64,000 nucleotides of DNA from an uncultured cyanobacterium. Lineage in GTDB: Bacteria > Cyanobacteriota > Cyanobacteriia > Cyanobacteriales > Nostocaceae. Location of the stretch: NCBI GenBank assembly GCA_903848645.1, contig CAINGU010000005.1:62001-126000 (forward strand), written 5' to 3'. Each line of letters opens with the position of its first letter. Position 1 is the stretch's first letter. Shown here piece by piece: positions 8,046 through 16,941 of the stretch. The position numbers and the translations under genes are program-made. The notes under the pieces were generated by a model. That model worked only from the letters and a program-made list of their open reading frames with translations, did no database searches and was not told where the DNA came from.

Positions 8046-8377
8046 TGAGACACACCTTGTATTGACAAGTCCAACCCACTTTCTTTGATGCTATCTGATA
8101 TTTTGCAAGATACCGAAAATTATAGAATTTGGCTTTGGTGAATTGAAAAATTTATTTTGCCATTGGATTGTCTAATTTATAATCTAGCTGTATAAAAAAA
8201 TAGAAGTCTAAATCATTACCCATTGACTGTGTTTTTCGTGACAAATTTAACCTTGTGCTAGAAACTGATTCTATTGGGTATAAAATCTGGGGTGAAAATT
8301 GCTCCCAATGATCCCAATTGCTAGTTTCCCATCCCTTGATAATCAAAACTATATATAAAGAGTGGCGGTAACGCTTT
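8046..8377. other. Divergent spacer, no gene recognised
   Basis: 332 bases between the divergent sucC-like gene and the 626-residue hypothetical, so promoters for both should lie here. A 64-codon reverse frame (8346-8152) has no ribosome site, no recognisable composition and would overlap the promoter space; I do not call it. Nothing else is visible. Confidence 0.5.
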
Positions 8378-10258
8378 ATGAAAGCAACAGTTCAACAAGA
8401 AGATCTACAACTTTTAGGCGATATTTTGCAGGAAAGACTAGTAGCGGCAGTACCTGATAGTCAGGATTTCCGGGTGAAATGCGCTGTCAAAAATGATGAA
8501 TTGATGATTTTAACTCAACACCCTCACGGTGTGACAGTTAACACTAAGCAAGTTTTTGAAGTCTTAGAACAAGCACTACAATGGCAATTTAACTACCAAA
8601 CCCAACGGGTGCAATTTTTCTTGCGAGTTGTGGGAGAAAAACTTCCCTATGCTAAACATTTCCTCGATTTTCAGATTCCGACAGTAGATACAGAAAAGGA
8701 AACTGAGTATGGATTTCAGATTCCGACAGTAGAGACAGAAAAAGAGCGGGAAACTGCAAATGACACTCTCTTTATGCCTATTGATTTTCCAAGCTCATCA
8801 TCTCCATTTGCAGAAACAGAAAAAGAACCCATTGGTGATTCATTTCTCTCCGATGCCGAAGAACCCTTCTCAAATTATTCATCACCAGACTCAATTTTAT
8901 ACAATCCATCTCTGGATATGGATGAAGATGAATCTGAGGAAGTTGAAGAAAAATTTGATCCTTTTGCCAATGTCCCAGATAAACCCAAAAAAAGACAGTT
9001 ATCACTATCACTTCCGCCTCTACCTATCATTATCGGTACGGCTGTAGCTATCGCCCTCCTTTCCGGTGGTGGCGTTTTCTTTCTCCATCGTGGTTGTGTA
9101 ATTTCTGAGTGTAAAGAATTACAAACAGCCCAGCAATTTAAGAGTAATTATCCACAGCAGATCAAACGTACCAAATCAGAAAAAGACTTGTTAGCATTGC
9201 AGCAACAACTAGATGCGGTAGTTGCAGATTTGCAAAAAATTCCTCAGTGGTCCCCTCGTTCTCAAGAATCTCAGATATTAGTTAACAGTTTTTCTGAACA
9301 GTCCACAAAAATCAATCAGGTGCTAAAAGCTTTACAGATGGCATCTTTGGCACAGAAAACAACTCAAACCCCCGCTAAAAGTTTGGATGAATTACGCAAT
9401 AGACAAAAGTTATGGAGACAGGCAATCACCTCATTAGAGATAATTAAGCCTAGTAATGAACTCTATGGATTGGTAAAAGCTAATTTACCAAGCTATCAAA
9501 ACAGTTTAAAGAGTGTTAATCAGCAGTTAATTAAAGAAGAAACATGGCTACAAAAAATTGCCAATGCCAAAACTTCAGGGGAAGACGCTACTAAACGTCA
9601 AGTTACTGCTAAATCTGCTGTTGAATGGCAAAAGGTAGAATCTGATTTGCAGACAGCAATTAATACCCTAAAAATTATCCCTATAGATAGTTTAGGAATT
9701 GAGGATGCACGCAAACTATTAGCAGATTACCAACCAAAAATCATTGTGGCACGCGATCGCGCTAAAAAAGAACAATCATCAGCCACATCCTATCAACAGG
9801 CTATCAAAGCCGCTAATCAAGCTAAAGCCTATAGTAATCAAAATCAATGGCAGGGTGCAGTCAAATCTTGGGAGCAGGCTGTACAAAATGCCAAACAAGT
9901 GAGTCAAGATAGTTTTTATTTCAATCAAGCTAAATCCCTTGTTGAAACCTATACAATCTCTCTTAAACAAGCCCAGGAACAATTCCAACTCTATGGTGAT
10001 TTAACCCAAACTCGCGCTGAACTCAACAGCACTTGTACCAGTAGAATTAAGATTTGTACTTTTACTATCGAAAATCAAAAAATTAATGTCCGCTTAACTC
10101 CTGAGTATGACCGATTATTTCAAGCTAATAATCCAGAAATACAAAGTCACTTCCAAAGCTTACAAGAAGCTCTCAAAGTCATTAGTCAAAATTCTCAACT
10201 GCCTGTATTTATCTATAATTCCCAAGGACAGGAAAGGTATATGCGGCAACCACAGTAG
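8378..10258 (+). CDS. Membrane-anchored hypothetical protein, cyanobacterial type
   Basis: I do not recognise a named family. The 626-residue product has a compact N-terminal domain (residues 1-105) and an acidic low-complexity linker (about 106-205). Within that linker a 15-residue unit, FQIPTVDTEKETEYG, is directly duplicated. One transmembrane helix follows (about 213-235, PLPIIIGTAVAIALLSGGG), with basic KKR residues before it and the motif RGCVISECKE after it. The remaining 390 residues are helical, rich in Gln, Lys and Ala and likely coiled-coil. This suggests a cytoplasmic N-terminus and a long domain on the other side of the membrane. The start lacks an obvious Shine-Dalgarno, which is common in cyanobacteria. 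Confidence 0.8.
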   Translation: MKATVQQEDLQLLGDILQERLVAAVPDSQDFRVKCAVKNDELMILTQHPHGVTVNTKQVFEVLEQALQWQFNYQTQRVQFFLRVVGEKLPYAKHFLDFQIPTVDTEKETEYGFQIPTVETEKERETANDTLFMPIDFPSSSSPFAETEKEPIGDSFLSDAEEPFSNYSSPDSILYNPSLDMDEDESEEVEEKFDPFANVPDKPKKRQLSLSLPPLPIIIGTAVAIALLSGGGVFFLHRGCVISECKELQTAQQFKSNYPQQIKRTKSEKDLLALQQQLDAVVADLQKIPQWSPRSQESQILVNSFSEQSTKINQVLKALQMASLAQKTTQTPAKSLDELRNRQKLWRQAITSLEIIKPSNELYGLVKANLPSYQNSLKSVNQQLIKEETWLQKIANAKTSGEDATKRQVTAKSAVEWQKVESDLQTAINTLKIIPIDSLGIEDARKLLADYQPKIIVARDRAKKEQSSATSYQQAIKAANQAKAYSNQNQWQGAVKSWEQAVQNAKQVSQDSFYFNQAKSLVETYTISLKQAQEQFQLYGDLTQTRAELNSTCTSRIKICTFTIENQKINVRLTPEYDRLFQANNPEIQSHFQSLQEALKVISQNSQLPVFIYNSQGQERYMRQPQ

Positions 10259-10314
10259 GGGATTGGGTAATTTTGTTCTTTCTTATTCTTCCTTTTTGTT
10301 CCTACGTCCTGATT

Positions 10315-10333
10315 GGGCGCAAGCCCTGCGCCC
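10315..10333. repeat. GGGCGCA palindrome (GTAGGGGCGCAGGG repeat family)
   Basis: Stem GGGCGCA / TGCGCCC around a 5-base loop, flanked by CTGATT and CCTACCTCC. The same element is found at 54747-54775 and, incomplete, at 56925-56950. It sits between convergent genes and may act in transcription ending. Confidence 0.75.
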
Positions 10334-10345
10334 CTACCTCCTGAC

Positions 10346-11212
10346 TCAAATCCCCAGGTGATTTTGCAATGCTTGACGCATTTCGGTGACGGGGACTGTT
10401 TCCTGTTGTAACCAGATTTTTAAAGCGGCTGCACCTTGTTGGACTAGCATTTCTAAACCATCAATAATAATTGCTCCTTGTTTTTCGGCTAGGTGCAAAA
10501 ATTTGGTGGGTTTAGGGATATAAATTAAATCATAGGCGATCGCATCACCAGGCAAATAACTAATTTCTTGGCTACTCAATGGCGATTCATCAACATGGGG
10601 ATACATTCCAATCGGGGTAGTATTTACCAGGAGGTTAGCTTGGTGGAGTAGGTTCGGTAATTCTGGCCATTCATGGACTTGAAATTTATCTGCAAAGGGT
10701 GAATTTTGCCAACTTTGATGAAATGCTTGTAATTTCTGCAAATTCCGCCCGACAACGTGAATTTCTGCCAAACCAAGTTGAATACAACCAGCAACCACAG
10801 CCCTCGCAGCCCCACCATTCCCTAAAATTACCGCTTTTTTCTGACTCCAATCTTGATGATATGTGGTTTGTAAAGGAGCAATAAATCCTTCGACATCTGT
10901 GTTTGTTCCCACCCATTTATCACCTTGACGAGTGACAGTATTCACTGCACCGATAGCTTGAGCAATTGGGGAAATTTCCGATAATAACGCCAATATTGCT
11001 TGTTTATGGGGAATGGTGATACTAAATCCTACTACACCAATACTAGCAAAACCTGCGATCGCTGTCTCTAAATTTTCTGGTGAAATTGGAAAAGGCAAAT
11101 ATACATAATCTAATCCTATTTTAGCCAAGGCGGCATTGTGCATCAGTGGTGAAAGGGAATGTTCTACAGGATGTCCAATTACTCCCAAAAGTTTCGTTTT
11201 TCCAGTAATCAT
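10346..11212 (-). CDS. aroE: Shikimate dehydrogenase
   Basis: The 288-residue enzyme reduces 3-dehydroshikimate to shikimate with NADPH in the aromatic amino acid pathway. The N-terminal substrate domain has GVIGHPVEHSLSPLMHNAA (the SLS/T substrate triad), GFSITIPHK with the catalytic Lys, and GAVNTV. The C-terminal Rossmann domain has ILGNGGAARAVV and the NADP loop VVGRNLQKLQ. LVNTTPIGMYP and the QQGAAALKIW signature close the protein. Length is normal. It is monocistronic, with an STRR array 6 bases upstream of its ATG and a GC-rich hairpin just beyond its stop. Confidence 0.96.
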   Translation of the reverse strand: MITGKTKLLGVIGHPVEHSLSPLMHNAALAKIGLDYVYLPFPISPENLETAIAGFASIGVVGFSITIPHKQAILALLSEISPIAQAIGAVNTVTRQGDKWVGTNTDVEGFIAPLQTTYHQDWSQKKAVILGNGGAARAVVAGCIQLGLAEIHVVGRNLQKLQAFHQSWQNSPFADKFQVHEWPELPNLLHQANLLVNTTPIGMYPHVDESPLSSQEISYLPGDAIAYDLIYIPKPTKFLHLAEKQGAIIIDGLEMLVQQGAAALKIWLQQETVPVTEMRQALQNHLGI

Positions 11213-11217
11213 TTTTA

Positions 11218-11263
11218 TTAGTTGTCAGTTGTTAGTGGTCAGTTGTCAGTGGTTAGTTGTTTA
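11218..11263 (-). repeat. STRR heptamer array before aroE start
   Basis: On the aroE strand it reads ACAACTAACCACTG, ACAACTGACCACTA, ACAACTG, ACAACTA, then ATAAAA-ATG. These are 7-base units of the ACAACTG/ACCACTG type, ending 5 bases before the aroE start codon and in the same orientation as the arrays before sucD, obg, glgB and the aldose epimerase gene. Confidence 0.85.
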
Positions 11264-11311
11264 ATAATTTGATTTACAATTATTTAAAGTAACTTAATAT
11301 TTCTTTGTAAT

Positions 11312-12214
11312 ATGCAAACAAGTATCGCTCCCTCCACAAATCCGATTCCTGGTCAATACTGGCAATGGCGCGGACACAATGTGTACTATGTACAAGCAGG
11401 AGAAGTAAAAGCCCAGCGTCCACCCTTGCTATTAGTACATGGTTTTGGTGCTTCCACAGACCATTGGCGCAAGAATATCACAGAATTGAGTGCAGATTTC
11501 CAAGTATTTGCCATTGACTTGTTAGGATTTGGGCGTTCAGCAAAACCTAATTTACAATATAGCGGTGACTTGTGGCGCGACCAACTCCATGATTTTATCA
11601 GGGAAGTCATTGGTAAAAAAACAATTTTAGCTGGTAATTCCTTGGGTGGTTACGCTTGTTTATGCGTTGCTTCCCAATGTCCTGACAGTGCTGCTGGTGT
11701 GGTATTACTTAATAGTGCTGGGCCATTTTCCCAACCAGAAAATCAAATTCAACCTGCTATAAATCCTTTGCAAAAACTTTTGGGTAAATCTGTTAAATGG
11801 TTTTTTAAACAAAGGTTAGCGCAATCTTTGTTATTTCAATATACACGCCAAAAGTGGGTAATTCGCCGAACTTTAGAAAAAGTTTATCTTGATCAAAGTG
11901 CAATTACAGATCAATTAGTAGCAGAAATTCAGCGTCCGGCTTTTGATAAAGGGGCTTTAGATGTATTTGTTTCTGTTTTTAGTAGTCCTCAAGGAGCGAA
12001 AGTTGACATTTTACTGAAACAATTAACTTGTCCGTTATTGTTATTATGGGGAGAAGCAGATCCTTGGATGAAAGCGCGAGAACGTTCTCAAAAGTTTCAT
12101 GAATATTATCCCCAATTAACAGAATATTTTCTCACAGCCGGTCATTGTCCCCATGACGAAATTCCCGAACAAGTGAATTCACATTTACGTGATTGGGTAA
12201 TTAGTTTGAGTTAA
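11312..12214 (+). CDS. Alpha/beta-fold hydrolase
   Basis: The protein has 300 residues with the full catalytic set of an alpha/beta hydrolase. The oxyanion HGF motif lies in LLLVHGFGASTDHW and the nucleophile elbow is GNSLGGY (Ser). WGEADPW gives the acid and AGHCPHDE the catalytic His. A helical cap lies between the nucleophile and the acid. The closest overall pattern is the plant-plastid/cyanobacterial group that includes pheophytinase-like esterases, but the substrate cannot be set. It is divergent from aroE with a 99-base spacer that contains the aroE STRR array, so the genes are independently expressed. Confidence 0.9.
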   Translation: MQTSIAPSTNPIPGQYWQWRGHNVYYVQAGEVKAQRPPLLLVHGFGASTDHWRKNITELSADFQVFAIDLLGFGRSAKPNLQYSGDLWRDQLHDFIREVIGKKTILAGNSLGGYACLCVASQCPDSAAGVVLLNSAGPFSQPENQIQPAINPLQKLLGKSVKWFFKQRLAQSLLFQYTRQKWVIRRTLEKVYLDQSAITDQLVAEIQRPAFDKGALDVFVSVFSSPQGAKVDILLKQLTCPLLLLWGEADPWMKARERSQKFHEYYPQLTEYFLTAGHCPHDEIPEQVNSHLRDWVISLS

Positions 12215-12422
12215 AGATAATATGGGCGGGCAGGATGCCCACCCCACAATATTTTAAATTGGTACTCTAGGCAATTGACATCTTTCTGAAGGTATATTTA
12301 TTTAGTTATAAATTGGTAATATCAGATTTTAATAATTATCTCTTGAGACTCACGTATATAAATCAAAAAACTTTAACACTAAGAATATCACTCATGTTTA
12401 TAAAAATAAAATTCTCGATATA

Positions 12423-12884
12423 ATGACACAATCTTTAGACACAAAACCACAGGTTCAGGAATTGCGTAAACTGCTTGAAGGTCTTGAATGTGGGATGTTA
12501 ACCACAGTTGATGATGATGGCACTTTACATAGTCGTCCCATGTCAATGTGGAATGAAATTGACAATGATGCTACGCTGTGGTTTTTTACCTTAGCTAATT
12601 CCCATAAAGTTGTAGAAATCCAACATCATCAACAGGTGAATGTGAGTTTTTCCGCACCTAATCAAGAACGATATGTTTCAATATTAGGTACAGCACAATT
12701 GACAAAAGATCGTCATCAGTTGGCAGAAAAATGGCAACCAAAATTACAAACTTGGTTTCCCCAAGGAATAGATGAACCCAATCTTGCGTTACTGAAAGTC
12801 AAAGTTAATAAAGTAGATTATTGGGAAAGTTCATCTAGTTTTATGCCGCAAACAATTAGTTTTTTAGAACTCTCACATCGTTAA
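12423..12884 (+). CDS. Pyridoxamine 5'-phosphate oxidase-fold protein (general stress protein 26 type)
   Basis: The 153-residue protein has the split-barrel flavin-binding fold. The segment GMLTTVDDDGTLHSRPMSM near the N-terminus and LWFFTLANSHKVVEI match the general stress protein 26 / PPOX-like group, followed by VNVSFSAPNQERYVSILGTA. Members bind FMN, F420 or heme, and many have no proven oxidase role. It is monocistronic, with an AT-rich upstream spacer of about 200 bases that also holds a GGGCGGGCAGGATGCCC-type repeat (12228-12250). Confidence 0.88.
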   Translation: MTQSLDTKPQVQELRKLLEGLECGMLTTVDDDGTLHSRPMSMWNEIDNDATLWFFTLANSHKVVEIQHHQQVNVSFSAPNQERYVSILGTAQLTKDRHQLAEKWQPKLQTWFPQGIDEPNLALLKVKVNKVDYWESSSSFMPQTISFLELSHR

Positions 12885-12912
12885 ATTTTAATACCCAAAA
12901 TACCCATATCCC

Positions 12913-12936
12913 TAACTTCTGGAAGAAGTCGGGGAT
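12913..12936. repeat. Dispersed palindrome, degenerate CCCCGACTTCTT copy
   Basis: ACTTCT / AGAAGT arms followed by CGGGGATCT; the left arm has lost its CCCCG part. It lies between the convergent PPOX-like gene and ilvA. Confidence 0.65.
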
Positions 12937-12945
12937 CTCTCAAAA

Positions 12946-14457
12946 TCATCCTAAAAATAACTTATATGCAGGATTATCACTTTCATGCCAATAGTGATAA
13001 CCAAGATTGTCTAAAAATAATTGCCATTCTGTTGTTTCATGGGGGGGAACTTGCATTCCTACGACAATTCGTCCATAGTCTGCACCATTATTGCGATAAT
13101 GAAATAAGCTAATATTCCAATCAGGAGACATGGAAGTTACAAATTGCATTAAAGCACCGGGACGTTCAGGAAATTCAAAGCGATAAAGGAGTTCATTTTC
13201 TGCAAGGGGAGAATGTCCTCCTACCATGTGACGTAAATGCAGTTTTGTTAATTCATCATCTGTTAAATCTATGGTTTTTAAACCGTGAGATTCAAAATTT
13301 GCGACCATTTTCGCAGCGTCGGCACGATTTTCTATTTGCACACCTACAAAAATATGCGCTTCTTTTTCGTTAGCAATGCGATAGTTAAATTCTGTGAGGT
13401 TGCGTTTACCAATACATTCACAAAATTTTCTTAAACTACCTCTTTCTTCGGGAATTCTGACTGCAAAAATGGCTTCTCGACGTTCTCCAAATTCTGCTCG
13501 TTCAGCGACAAAACGCAAGCGGTCAAAGTTCATGTTAGCACCGCAAGCAACGGCGACGAGGGTTTGATCTTGAATTTGTTCCCGTTCTGCATAGAGTTTT
13601 GCGCCAGCGATCGCTAATGCCCCCGCAGGTTCTAAAATAGAACGAGTATCTTCAAACACGTCTTTAATTGCCGCACAGGTGGCATCTGTATCTACTAAAA
13701 TAATTTCATCTACATATTGTTGACATAGCCGGAAGGTTTCTTCTCCTACTTCCCGCACCGCTACACCGTCCGCAAATAAACCTACCTGAGACAACCGCAC
13801 TCTTTCGCCAGCTTGCAATGATTGATACATGGCGTTAGCGTCCACAGGTTCAACACCAATAATTTTAATATCGGGACGCAACCGTTTAACATAAGCCGCA
13901 ATACCGGAAATTAACCCACCACCACCAATGGCGACAAAAATGGCGTGAATAGGTTGCTGATATTGGCGGAGGATTTCCATACCAATTGTTCCCTGGCCAG
14001 CAATCACTTCAGGATCATCAAAGGGATGTATAAAGGTTAACCCTTTTTCTGCTTCCAGTTGTCGGGCGTGGGCGTAAGCATCATCATAGTTATTGCCATG
14101 TAATACAACTTCTCCTCCCCGTGCTTTGACGGCGTTTATTTTTACCTGGGGCGTAATCACGGGCATGACAATGATGGCTTTTGTTCCCAAGCGACTGGCT
14201 GCTAAGGCTACTCCTTGGGCATGATTCCCCGCAGAAGCCGCTATGACACCCTGTTTAAGTAAGTCTGGGGTGAGATTGACCATTTTGTTATATGCGCCCC
14301 GCAGTTTGAAGGAGAAGACTGATTGCATATCTTCCCTTTTGAGGAGGAGTTTGTTATTAATGCGGTGAGAGAGAACAGGGGCATATTCTAGGGGTGTTTC
14401 TTGGGCTACATCATAGACGCGGGCGGTGAGGATTTGTACCAGGTAGTCGCAATACAT
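12946..14457 (-). CDS. ilvA: Threonine ammonia-lyase (threonine deaminase), biosynthetic
   Basis: The 503-residue PLP enzyme converts threonine to 2-oxobutyrate, the first step of isoleucine synthesis. The catalytic Lys lies in SVFSFKLRGAYNKM. ASAGNHAQGVA and the glycine loop AIGGGGLISG bind the cofactor. Two C-terminal ACT-like regulatory domains follow (SLRKFCECIGKRNLTEFNYR and GALMQFVTSMSPDWNISLFHYR). These are the sites through which isoleucine and valine control the biosynthetic form and are absent from catabolic TdcB. Length matches the family. The gene is monocistronic. The start MYCDYLVQILTARVYDVAQ is the only good candidate before the conserved region. Confidence 0.96.
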   Translation of the reverse strand: MYCDYLVQILTARVYDVAQETPLEYAPVLSHRINNKLLLKREDMQSVFSFKLRGAYNKMVNLTPDLLKQGVIAASAGNHAQGVALAASRLGTKAIIVMPVITPQVKINAVKARGGEVVLHGNNYDDAYAHARQLEAEKGLTFIHPFDDPEVIAGQGTIGMEILRQYQQPIHAIFVAIGGGGLISGIAAYVKRLRPDIKIIGVEPVDANAMYQSLQAGERVRLSQVGLFADGVAVREVGEETFRLCQQYVDEIILVDTDATCAAIKDVFEDTRSILEPAGALAIAGAKLYAEREQIQDQTLVAVACGANMNFDRLRFVAERAEFGERREAIFAVRIPEERGSLRKFCECIGKRNLTEFNYRIANEKEAHIFVGVQIENRADAAKMVANFESHGLKTIDLTDDELTKLHLRHMVGGHSPLAENELLYRFEFPERPGALMQFVTSMSPDWNISLFHYRNNGADYGRIVVGMQVPPHETTEWQLFLDNLGYHYWHESDNPAYKLFLG

Positions 14458-14736
14458 ATCAAGGAGGGAATTGGGGTTGGATGTTAATTCTACCGCTTGT
14501 TGGGTAGTTGAGGTGAAGTGGTCAGATTTATTATTGTTGATATATTCGCTATAATCATAATTATAAAGATATAATCACTACTGTAAATTTTGAAACTCTA
14601 TAAATTCTCAATCATATTGCTTATTGCATGAGTGCAAGTTATAATCAAGCTATAGTTTGATAGTTTTTATCATCCAACATGGTAAATTATTTTACTACAA
14701 AAACTGCTTACATTTAATTATAGAAAAGATATTTAT

Positions 14737-15804
14737 ATGAAATTACACACCTTGGAAATAAAAAACTTTCGTGCTATTAAAGATATCTCTTTAGATTTTA
14801 CCGATTTACTTAGTCGTCCTCGACCTATCAATTTAATTGTCGGTCCTAATAGTTCTGGTAAAACTTCAATTTTAGATGCAATTCATGTAGTAGTTAAAGT
14901 ATTTGAAAATCCAACTAAACCATCACTAAGAGACGGATTGGAATATAATGTACAACAATTGGTTAGAGGTAGAGGTAATATTGCTCAAATAACATTTGAA
15001 TATTCCATTGAAAGAAATGAAGCAGAAGCAATTAATAGAGTTTTTTCCTCTCTTAAGCTAAATCAAAATTTTGATTTTTCCAAAGAAGATGTTCCTCCTC
15101 TAAATAGTCCGGCAAAAGTGATTTGGAGTTTTCCAAATTTTGCCCAATCTAAAACCCAACATGACTTTAGGTATGAGCCGAAGAATGCTGTACAAGTTCT
15201 AGGTGCAAGAGGGCGTGCATCTAAAACAGTATCATCTAATCTTCAGAATTATGAAATTTTTGATAAAATTGGTGGTGTTTGCTACTTAGACCAAAGACGT
15301 ACTGTACGACTACTAAAAAACTTCAAGAATGCAGATAAAAAGAATACACATAGTGAGGTTTTATCATGGTTAAATGAATATTATCGTAAAGATTTAACAT
15401 GGAATGAAGAAAAATATGGGGAATCCTATTGGAAGAGAGTTCAAAGATTATTTAATAAAATTTGTTATCCTTCGGAATTAATAGGTTTAGAGTCTGGTCC
15501 CTCTTCCGATACACTAATTTTAAAAAAAAAGGGTATGGAATATGATTTACTACAAATGAGTTCAGGGGAACATCAGATTTTAAGAATTTTAGTTGGTTTA
15601 GCAGCAGATACGGCGAAAAACTCCATTGTTCTTATTGACGAAGTTGAACTACATTTACATCCTGCTTGGCAAAAAAGATTAATTCAAGTTTTGCGCGAAG
15701 ATGACTCAAATAATCAATATATTTTTACCACTCATTCCCCAACAGTAGCAAAAATGTTTTATGATTCGGAAATTATTAATTTGGGTGATTTGGAAGAAAA
15801 ATAA
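14737..15804 (+). CDS. AAA/ABC-type ATPase of a two-gene PARIS-like (AriA-like) unit
   Basis: The 355-residue OLD/RecF/SMC-type ATPase starts LHTLEIKNFRAIKDISLDF. It has Walker A G36-PNSSGKT43, a signature loop LQMSSGEHQ near residue 272, Walker B SIVLIDEVELHLHP near 297 and the switch His in FTTHSP near 330. It lacks the C-terminal Toprim domain of a one-chain OLD nuclease. The next gene starts within its stop codon (TAATG, 1-base overlap) and carries a DUF4435/Toprim-like pattern. That arrangement is the one used by PARIS (AriA plus AriB), where the ATPase holds a Toprim nuclease inactive until a phage anti-restriction protein appears. No HIP1 site lies in the pair. Confidence 0.85.
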   Translation: MKLHTLEIKNFRAIKDISLDFTDLLSRPRPINLIVGPNSSGKTSILDAIHVVVKVFENPTKPSLRDGLEYNVQQLVRGRGNIAQITFEYSIERNEAEAINRVFSSLKLNQNFDFSKEDVPPLNSPAKVIWSFPNFAQSKTQHDFRYEPKNAVQVLGARGRASKTVSSNLQNYEIFDKIGGVCYLDQRRTVRLLKNFKNADKKNTHSEVLSWLNEYYRKDLTWNEEKYGESYWKRVQRLFNKICYPSELIGLESGPSSDTLILKKKGMEYDLLQMSSGEHQILRILVGLAADTAKNSIVLIDEVELHLHPAWQKRLIQVLREDDSNNQYIFTTHSPTVAKMFYDSEIINLGDLEEK

Positions 15805-16754
15805 TGGAAATATTTAAAGATTTTTTATATATCCTCATTGAAGGAAAGGAAATTTCATTTATAAATAGATCCATTGGAAATTTAATTTCTGCAAATATTC
15901 TGCCTAAGATAAACTATGATGTTATCGAGGTTGGTGGTAGCGGAAACTTTAATACTATTGCGAAAATTTTATATATTGATCGTAGTTTGCACAAGCATAT
16001 ACCTGTTATTGCAATTAAGGATCGAGATTTTACCGAGCAACACAAAATTAATGAAGAGAATAATAAGAATGATTCTAATTTAATTGAGAATAAAGCAGCT
16101 AAAATAGTCTATTGGCAAAGACATGAATGGGAAAATTATCTTTTGGAAGAAACTGCAACTATAGCTAATATCTTAAATCAGTTACCTACTCAAGCTAAAG
16201 GCAAAAAACCATATAAAAGAAATACACAAAATACATTAACAAAAGAACAATTAGATAAATGGCTAATAGCACCTTGGCAAAATTCTATATGTAATGAATT
16301 AGTTGAGTGTTTAAGATTTCGCTTTATACAAAATTACGAAAGATTAAAATTAGATAAACCACAAAATCAGATATCCTCTTTAGATGAGATTGAGATTTGG
16401 TTTAAAGACCAAATACAAATAAAGGGTGGAGAATCTCAAACAAAAATACAATATTTAGAAACAATACTCGATAATAAATTACAAGAGATGACATGGAAAT
16501 CTTGGTTTAATGACCCTATGATGCTAGATATTGATCAAGCAAAGAGATTATTTCAGGGTAGAGAGGCATTGAAACATTTGTTTGATAAAGCATCCCATTG
16601 TCTATCCATACGTGAGCTTAAATATGATATTTTTGTTGAGGAAATGCTTTTACCAGAAATAGAAAAGAATATTAATTCTGCTATTCTTCATGATATAGGT
16701 TTAATGTTAAATGTTTATTTTCAACAAGCTGCCAATTTAACAGGAATAGAATAA
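15804..16754 (+). CDS. DUF4435/Toprim-like partner protein (AriB-like)
   Basis: The 316-residue protein has Toprim-type landmarks. An N-terminal acidic residue is in LYILIEGKE (E13). The D-x-D is in VIAIKDRDF (D73, D75). A later block, YWQRHEWENYLLEE (E110, N111), is like the R..EN-Y-L end of DUF4435. Between the first two lies VIEVGGSGNF. Such proteins act as nucleases or nucleotide-binding effectors beside AAA ATPases. The C-terminal 200 residues are charged and helical and I cannot assign them. Translation is probably coupled to the upstream ATPase. A simple OLD-like overcoming-lysogenization defence pair other than PARIS is the main alternative. Confidence 0.72.
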   Translation: MEIFKDFLYILIEGKEISFINRSIGNLISANILPKINYDVIEVGGSGNFNTIAKILYIDRSLHKHIPVIAIKDRDFTEQHKINEENNKNDSNLIENKAAKIVYWQRHEWENYLLEETATIANILNQLPTQAKGKKPYKRNTQNTLTKEQLDKWLIAPWQNSICNELVECLRFRFIQNYERLKLDKPQNQISSLDEIEIWFKDQIQIKGGESQTKIQYLETILDNKLQEMTWKSWFNDPMMLDIDQAKRLFQGREALKHLFDKASHCLSIRELKYDIFVEEMLLPEIEKNINSAILHDIGLMLNVYFQQAANLTGIE

Positions 16755-16791
16755 ATTTTATATCCCTCTTTAAAATCCCGGAGTTTTTTAA

Positions 16792-16899
16792 ATGGTTTCT
16801 ACAGAACTGCTCAACAGCCTACATACTCTCAGCCGTGCAGATAAACTGTACATTATGCAGGTTTTGATATCTGAACTAGGGAAAGGATTCATCCTGTAA
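16792..16899 (+). pseudogene. Truncated N-terminus of small antitoxin-like gene
   Basis: A 35-codon frame reads MVSTELLNSLHTLSRADKLY...VLISELGKG and then stops. This opening resembles small (about 70-residue) cyanobacterial proteins found next to toxin genes, recalled as beginning with LL.L..LSRADKLY.MQ.L..EL; the rest of such a protein is missing. The frame enters a repeat-like sequence of ATCCT units (16891-16927), so the gene was probably cut by that repeat. The antitoxin role is inference. Confidence 0.5.
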
Positions 16900-16927
16900 A
16901 TCCTTTAATCCTGGAAATCCTGATTCA
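16891..16927. repeat. Short ATCCT-period repeat
   Basis: Four consecutive units of 8-9 bases: ATCCTGTAA, ATCCTTTA, ATCCTGGAA, ATCCTGATT. This GGATTTAAGGATT-type element recurs in many Nostocales genomes as I recall them. Here it ends the truncated antitoxin-like frame. Confidence 0.6.
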
Positions 16928-16941
16928 GACAAAATAAATCA

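Noticed and set aside
8152-8346. 64-codon reverse ORF in the spacer before the 626-residue hypothetical
   Set aside because: No ribosome site, no recognisable domain, odd composition, and it fills the space where two divergent promoters must be.
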